64,000 nt of DNA from contig JAVJST010000011.1 of NCBI GenBank assembly GCA_040219295.1, positions 620,001-684,000 of the forward strand, given 5' to 3'. The DNA comes from JAVJST01 sp040219295 (GTDB taxonomy: Bacteria; Pseudomonadota; Alphaproteobacteria; Rhodospirillales; Casp-alpha2). The notes below the pieces were generated by a model. That model saw only the letters and a list, made by a program, of their open reading frames with translations. It did not search any database and was not told the DNA's origin. Position 1 is the stretch's first letter. Each line of letters starts with the position of its first letter. This document shows, piece by piece, positions 60,530 to 64,000 of this stretch. A program made the position numbers and the translations under genes.

Positions 60530-62413
60530 ATGACAGCGCCCATGAACACGACGGATTACGAACGGTTCGACGTCATCGTTGTCGGCGGCGGCCATGCCGG
60601 GACCGAGGCTGCGGCGGCGGCTGCGCGCATGGGCGCCCGAACTCTTCTGCTGACCCATGATCTCGCAACCATTGGCGAGATGTCGTGCAATCCGGCGATC
60701 GGCGGTCTTGCCAAGGGCCAGATCGTTCGCGAGGTCGACGCGCTCGACGGCATCATGGGGCGCGCCATCGATCGGGGCGGCATCCAGTTCCGCATGCTCA
60801 ACCGCTCGAAGGGGCCCGCTGTTCACGGGCCGCGTGCCCAGGCCGACCGCAAGCTCTATCGGCAGGCCGTTCAGGCGCTGCTGGCCGAGACGCCGAACCT
60901 GACCATGCGTGCCGAGCCGGTCGACGATCTGATCCTGGGCGGGGCGCAGCGCGTCGAGGGCGTGATTACCGAGGCCGGCAGGCGGTATCGGGCCGGGGCC
61001 GTCGTCATCACCAGCGGCACGTTCCTGCGCGGCATGATCCATGTCGGCGAGGAGCGCTTTCCCGCCGGCCGCGCCGGGGCCAGGCCGGCCATCGGGCTGA
61101 GCTACACCTTTCGCCGTCTCGGCGTGCCGCTCGGCCGTCTTAAAACCGGAACACCGCCGCGCCTCGATGGCCGCACGATCGACTGGGGTGCGCTCGAGGC
61201 GCAGCCGGGCGATGATCCTCCGACGCCGTTCTCGTACCTGACCGACACCATCAAGACACCGCAGATCGCCTGTCACATTACCGGGACCACGCCGGGCGCG
61301 CATGACATCATCCGCGCCAATCTGAGCCGCGCGCCGGTCTACTCCGGCGCCATCGCCGGGGCCGGCCCCCGCTACTGTCCGTCGATCGAGGACAAGGTCG
61401 TGCGGTTCGCCGACCGCGAACGCCATCAGATTTTTCTCGAGCCGGAAGGCCTCGACGACGACACGGTCTATCCGAACGGCATCTCGACCGCCCTGCCCCG
61501 CGACGCCCAGGCCGCTATGGTGGCCCTGATTCCGGGCCTCGAGAACGCCCGCATCATTCGGCCGGGCTATGCCATCGAATACGATTTCGCCGACCCCCGA
61601 GCGCTTGTGCCGACGCTGGAATGTCGTGAGATTCGGGGCCTGTTCCTCGCCGGTCAGATCAATGGCACCACGGGCTACGAAGAGGCCGCCGGCCAGGGCC
61701 TGGTTGCCGGCGTCAATGCCGCGCTCCGCGCCGGTGGCGGCGCGGATACCTTCGTGCTGGACCGCGCGGACGGCTACATCGGCGTGATGATCGATGATCT
61801 CGTGACCCTCGGCACGCGTGAACCGTACCGCATGTTCACCGCCAGGGCCGAATACCGGTTGCTGCTTCGCGCCGACAATGCCGATCAACGGCTGACGCCC
61901 CGGGGCATCGCCGCCGGCTGCGTCGCGACGGGCCGCGCGCAGGCCTTCGCGGCGAAGCGGGCACGACTCGAAGCCGGCCGCGGCGCCCTGAAGTCCGCCA
62001 CCGCGACGCCGGCCGAACTGGCGGCGGCTGGCCTCAACATCAATCAGGACGGTCGCCACCGCTCGGCGTGGGACCTTCTCGCCTATCCGGATACCGGCCG
62101 CGCGACGCTGACGGCGATCTGGCCCGGGCTCGACGAGATGGACGCGCCAACGTTCGATCAACTTGCCGTCGAGGGACTGTACGACGCCTATCTTGCCCGC
62201 CAGCAAGCCGATATCGAGGCCTTCCGTCGCGACGAGGCGCTGATCATTCCGGACGGGATCGACTATGCCGCCATCGGCGGATTGTCGGCGGAGGCCGTCG
62301 ACAAACTGTCGGCCGCGCAGCCGCGCACATTGGGTCAGGCGGCGCGGATATCCGGCGTTACGCCGGCCGCGTTGACCGCCCTGCTCGGTCATGTGCGCCG
62401 CCGCGCGGCCTGA
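60530..62413 (+). CDS. mnmG: tRNA uridine-5-carboxymethylaminomethyl(34) synthesis enzyme MnmG
   Basis: A 627-residue FAD enzyme that works with MnmE. The FAD-binding GGGHAGTEAA lies near residue 19; GGLAKGQIVREVDALDG, TGTPPRLDGRTIDW and GQINGTTGYEEAAGQGL are family signatures. Start could be ATG at 60530 (GCGGAAC upstream) or ATG at 60542 four codons on. It lies between parS site 1 and sites 2-3. Confidence 0.97.
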   Translation: MTAPMNTTDYERFDVIVVGGGHAGTEAAAAAARMGARTLLLTHDLATIGEMSCNPAIGGLAKGQIVREVDALDGIMGRAIDRGGIQFRMLNRSKGPAVHGPRAQADRKLYRQAVQALLAETPNLTMRAEPVDDLILGGAQRVEGVITEAGRRYRAGAVVITSGTFLRGMIHVGEERFPAGRAGARPAIGLSYTFRRLGVPLGRLKTGTPPRLDGRTIDWGALEAQPGDDPPTPFSYLTDTIKTPQIACHITGTTPGAHDIIRANLSRAPVYSGAIAGAGPRYCPSIEDKVVRFADRERHQIFLEPEGLDDDTVYPNGISTALPRDAQAAMVALIPGLENARIIRPGYAIEYDFADPRALVPTLECREIRGLFLAGQINGTTGYEEAAGQGLVAGVNAALRAGGGADTFVLDRADGYIGVMIDDLVTLGTREPYRMFTARAEYRLLLRADNADQRLTPRGIAAGCVATGRAQAFAAKRARLEAGRGALKSATATPAELAAAGLNINQDGRHRSAWDLLAYPDTGRATLTAIWPGLDEMDAPTFDQLAVEGLYDAYLARQQADIEAFRRDEALIIPDGIDYAAIGGLSAEAVDKLSAAQPRTLGQAARISGVTPAALTALLGHVRRRAA

Positions 62414-62435
62414 CAGAGCGGGCCCCGATTGCCGA

Positions 62436-62451
62436 TGTTTCACGTGAAACA
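62436..62451. other. parS centromere site 2
   Basis: Perfect TGTTTCACGTGAAACA in the mnmG-rsmG gap, exactly 50 bases before site 3. Confidence 0.93.
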
Positions 62452-62484
62452 AAGACCGGTGCGGCGGGGTCAACCCGGGGCCCG

Positions 62485-63102
62485 GTGTTTCACGTGAAAC
62501 ACGGACCCGTCCCGCCGGAGCTCGATGCCACCGCCGACCAGCTCGAGCGGCTGACGACCTATCTTTCCCTGCTCCAAAAATGGCAGGCGCGGATCAATCT
62601 GGTCGGCGCCGGCACACTGACCGACGCCTGGCGACGGCATATCCTCGATTCCGCCCAGCTCCGGCGCTATCTGCCCGACGGCAGTCCGATCATTGCGGAT
62701 CTCGGTAGCGGCGCCGGATTTCCCGGTCTGGTGCTCGCCATACTCGGCGCCGGCCGGGTTCACCTGATCGAGAGCGACGGCCGCAAGGCGGCCTTTCTCA
62801 ACGAGGCCCGGCGGATCACGGAGGCGCCGGCGACCGTTCATCCGGTGCGCATCGAATCCTATACCGGCCCGGTGGCGGACGTCGTCGTGTCGCGGGCGCT
62901 GGCGCCCCTCGACGCCCTGCTCGGGCACGCCGAAACCGCGCTCAAACCGGGCGGCAAGGCGCTGTTTCTCAAGGGCCGCCAGTGGCAGGACGAATTGACC
63001 GCCGCCCGCGGGGCATGGCATATAGAAGCCACTCATCACCCCAGTCTGGCCGACCCGGCCGGTGTGGTCTTGGACATCGATGCTTTCAACCGACCTGCCT
63101 GA
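62485..63102 (+). CDS. rsmG: 16S rRNA (guanine(527)-N7)-methyltransferase RsmG
   Basis: A 205-residue methyltransferase for G527 of 16S rRNA. The SAM site is ADLGSGAGFPGLVLAI, with ERLTTYLSLLQKWQARINL and VVSRALAPLDALL also typical. No ATG precedes the core in frame; the start is best read as GTG at 62485, which is one base before parS site 3, so the first residues FHVKH are encoded by the centromere site itself. An alternative is GTG at 62494. Its end overlaps parA by 23 bases. Confidence 0.93.
   Translation: MFHVKHGPVPPELDATADQLERLTTYLSLLQKWQARINLVGAGTLTDAWRRHILDSAQLRRYLPDGSPIIADLGSGAGFPGLVLAILGAGRVHLIESDGRKAAFLNEARRITEAPATVHPVRIESYTGPVADVVVSRALAPLDALLGHAETALKPGGKALFLKGRQWQDELTAARGAWHIEATHHPSLADPAGVVLDIDAFNRPA
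62486..62501. other. parS centromere site 3 within the rsmG start
   Basis: Perfect TGTTTCACGTGAAACA, 50 bases after site 2. It overlaps the start codon and first codons of rsmG, so ParB binding might affect rsmG-parAB expression. Confidence 0.92.
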
Positions 63103-63916
63103 TCCCGCCCGCGCCGACGACGGAGCCGGCGCGCGTCGTCCCCGCATCCTCGCCGTGGCCAATCAGAAAGGCGGCGTCGGCAAAACCACGACCGCGATCA
63201 ACCTGGCGACGGCGCTGGCCGCAATCCAGAAACAAGCCCTGATCATTGATCTTGACCCTCAGGGCAACGCAAGTACGGGTCTCGGCTTGAGCCAAGGTGA
63301 CCGCGTAGAAAATATTTACCATGTTTTGATGGGAGAGGAGCAGCTTGGTGAGATTATTAAGCACACCGAGATTCCTGGCCTCGATATCGTTCCGTCTGGT
63401 ATGGATCTTTCCGGTGCCGAAATTGAATTGATCGATCTCGATCGCCGCGAGTACCGGTTACGCAACGCCCTCCGCGGACAGTCGTTGCCTTATGATTACG
63501 TGCTGATCGATTGTCCGCCTGCCCTCGGCCTGCTCACGGTCAACGGACTGGTCGCCGCCGATGCGGTCCTGGTGCCGCTGCAGTGCGAGTTCTTCGCGCT
63601 TGAGGGCATCAGCCACCTGAGCCGGACGATCGAGCGCATTCGCGCGAACTTCAACCCGCGCCTGTCGATTCAGGGGATCGTCCTGACCATGCACGACCGC
63701 CGCAACAATCTCTCGCAGATGGTCGAGCAGGACGTGCGCGGGCATTTCGGCGACATCGTCTACCAGACGGTTATCCCGCGCAACGTGCGGGTTTCGGAAG
63801 CGCCGTCCCATGGCCGTCCGGTCCTCATCTACGACATCAACTGCGCCGGCAGCCAGGCGTACCTGAACCTCGCGAGCGAGGTCATTCACCGAGAACGGCA
63901 GGTCCATGTGACATGA
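63080..63916 (+). CDS. parA: Chromosome partitioning ATPase ParA
   Basis: A 278-residue deviant-Walker ATPase. The P-loop is KGGVGKTT at about 30-37 with signature lysine, followed by IIDLDPQGNASTG, VLIDCPPALGLLT and PLQCEFFALEGI. An Ala/Asp-rich N-terminal extension of about 20 residues is family-variable. The ATG at 63080 overlaps the rsmG end. It forms nucleoid-bound gradients that pull ParB-parS complexes. Confidence 0.98.
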   Translation: MLSTDLPDPARADDGAGARRPRILAVANQKGGVGKTTTAINLATALAAIQKQALIIDLDPQGNASTGLGLSQGDRVENIYHVLMGEEQLGEIIKHTEIPGLDIVPSGMDLSGAEIELIDLDRREYRLRNALRGQSLPYDYVLIDCPPALGLLTVNGLVAADAVLVPLQCEFFALEGISHLSRTIERIRANFNPRLSIQGIVLTMHDRRNNLSQMVEQDVRGHFGDIVYQTVIPRNVRVSEAPSHGRPVLIYDINCAGSQAYLNLASEVIHRERQVHVT

Positions 63917-64000
63917 ACGACAAGAAACGAAGCAACCTAGGCCGCGGCCTTTCCGCCCTGCTCGGCGGTGACAACGACGCGCCCTACGCCGCCCCGGCCC
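63913..64000 (+). CDS. parB: Chromosome partitioning protein ParB, N-terminal fragment
   Basis: Cut by the right edge after 29 codons. It starts MNDKKRSNLGRGLSALLGGD, whose LGRGLSALL motif is the ParA-stimulating ParB N-terminus. The ATG overlaps the parA stop (ATGA). It is the cognate binder of the parS sites here. Confidence 0.95.
   Translation, partial: MNDKKRSNLGRGLSALLGGDNDAPYAAPA

Overview
This window is chromosomal DNA of a high-GC, flagellated alphaproteobacterium, most likely from the Rhodospirillales or a neighbouring order. The evidence is the order of the core genes. The blocks parB-parA-rsmG-mnmG-mnmE, rho-hemJ-hemH-hemE, ppsR-maf-aroE-coaE-dnaQ, secB-fxsA-timA-mltA-smr and hslVU-hisBHAFE are the usual surroundings of an alphaproteobacterial replication origin. 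FlaF next to a flagellin and dnaKJ next to grpE-hrcA also fit. No rRNA, tRNA or CRISPR array was seen.

Layout. Positions 1-3067 hold a DUF983 fragment, a LysE exporter and a two-gene low-GC cassette (ParB-like protein plus Dam-type methyltransferase). 3082-8339 is the chaperone block dnaJ, dnaK, grpE, hrcA on the minus strand, followed by rph-rdgB-hemW on the plus strand. 11-17 kb has an orphan membrane/coiled-coil protein, an RND pump with its adaptor, and a 709-base non-coding stretch with tandem 10-base repeats. 17.4-25 kb has the LpoA-like / rsmI / yraN / BON-lipoprotein cluster, a SirB1 protein, gshB, a GFA-type protein and yifB. 25-31 kb has a LysR gene opposite two tiny genes, then the his operon on the minus strand. 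31.2-34 kb has hslVU. 33.6-39.5 kb is a tight minus-strand operon timA-mltA-lutABC-smr-xre. 39.6-44.4 kb has fxsA-secB (plus) and dnaQ-coaE-aroE-maf-ppsR (minus).

The AT-rich gap at 44432-44860, between ppsR and hemE, is the best candidate for the chromosomal origin. It has DnaA-box-like nonamers next to GANTC sites, and genes run away from it on both sides. From there hemE-hemH-hemJ-rho run right. Between rho and mnmE lies a 10 kb accessory stretch. It begins with a complete 2,045-base IS1595-family element with imperfect terminal inverted repeats and an 8-base target duplication, carrying a trypsin-like protease as passenger. It continues with chrA-rhodanese, a flagellin pair, a PhyH-like oxygenase, ogt, an HxlR regulator, a DUF255 protein, a DUF6489 protein and a 2Fe-2S protein. 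The window ends in mnmE-mnmG-rsmG-parA-parB, with three perfect parS palindromes, one of which contains the start codon of rsmG.

Most genes serve housekeeping: protein folding and heat shock, tRNA modification, chromosome segregation, heme, histidine, shikimate, CoA and glutathione synthesis. The accessory signals most worth attention are the ParB-like/Dam cassette, the protease-carrying IS and the orphan membrane/coiled-coil gene. All three have lower GC than their neighbours.
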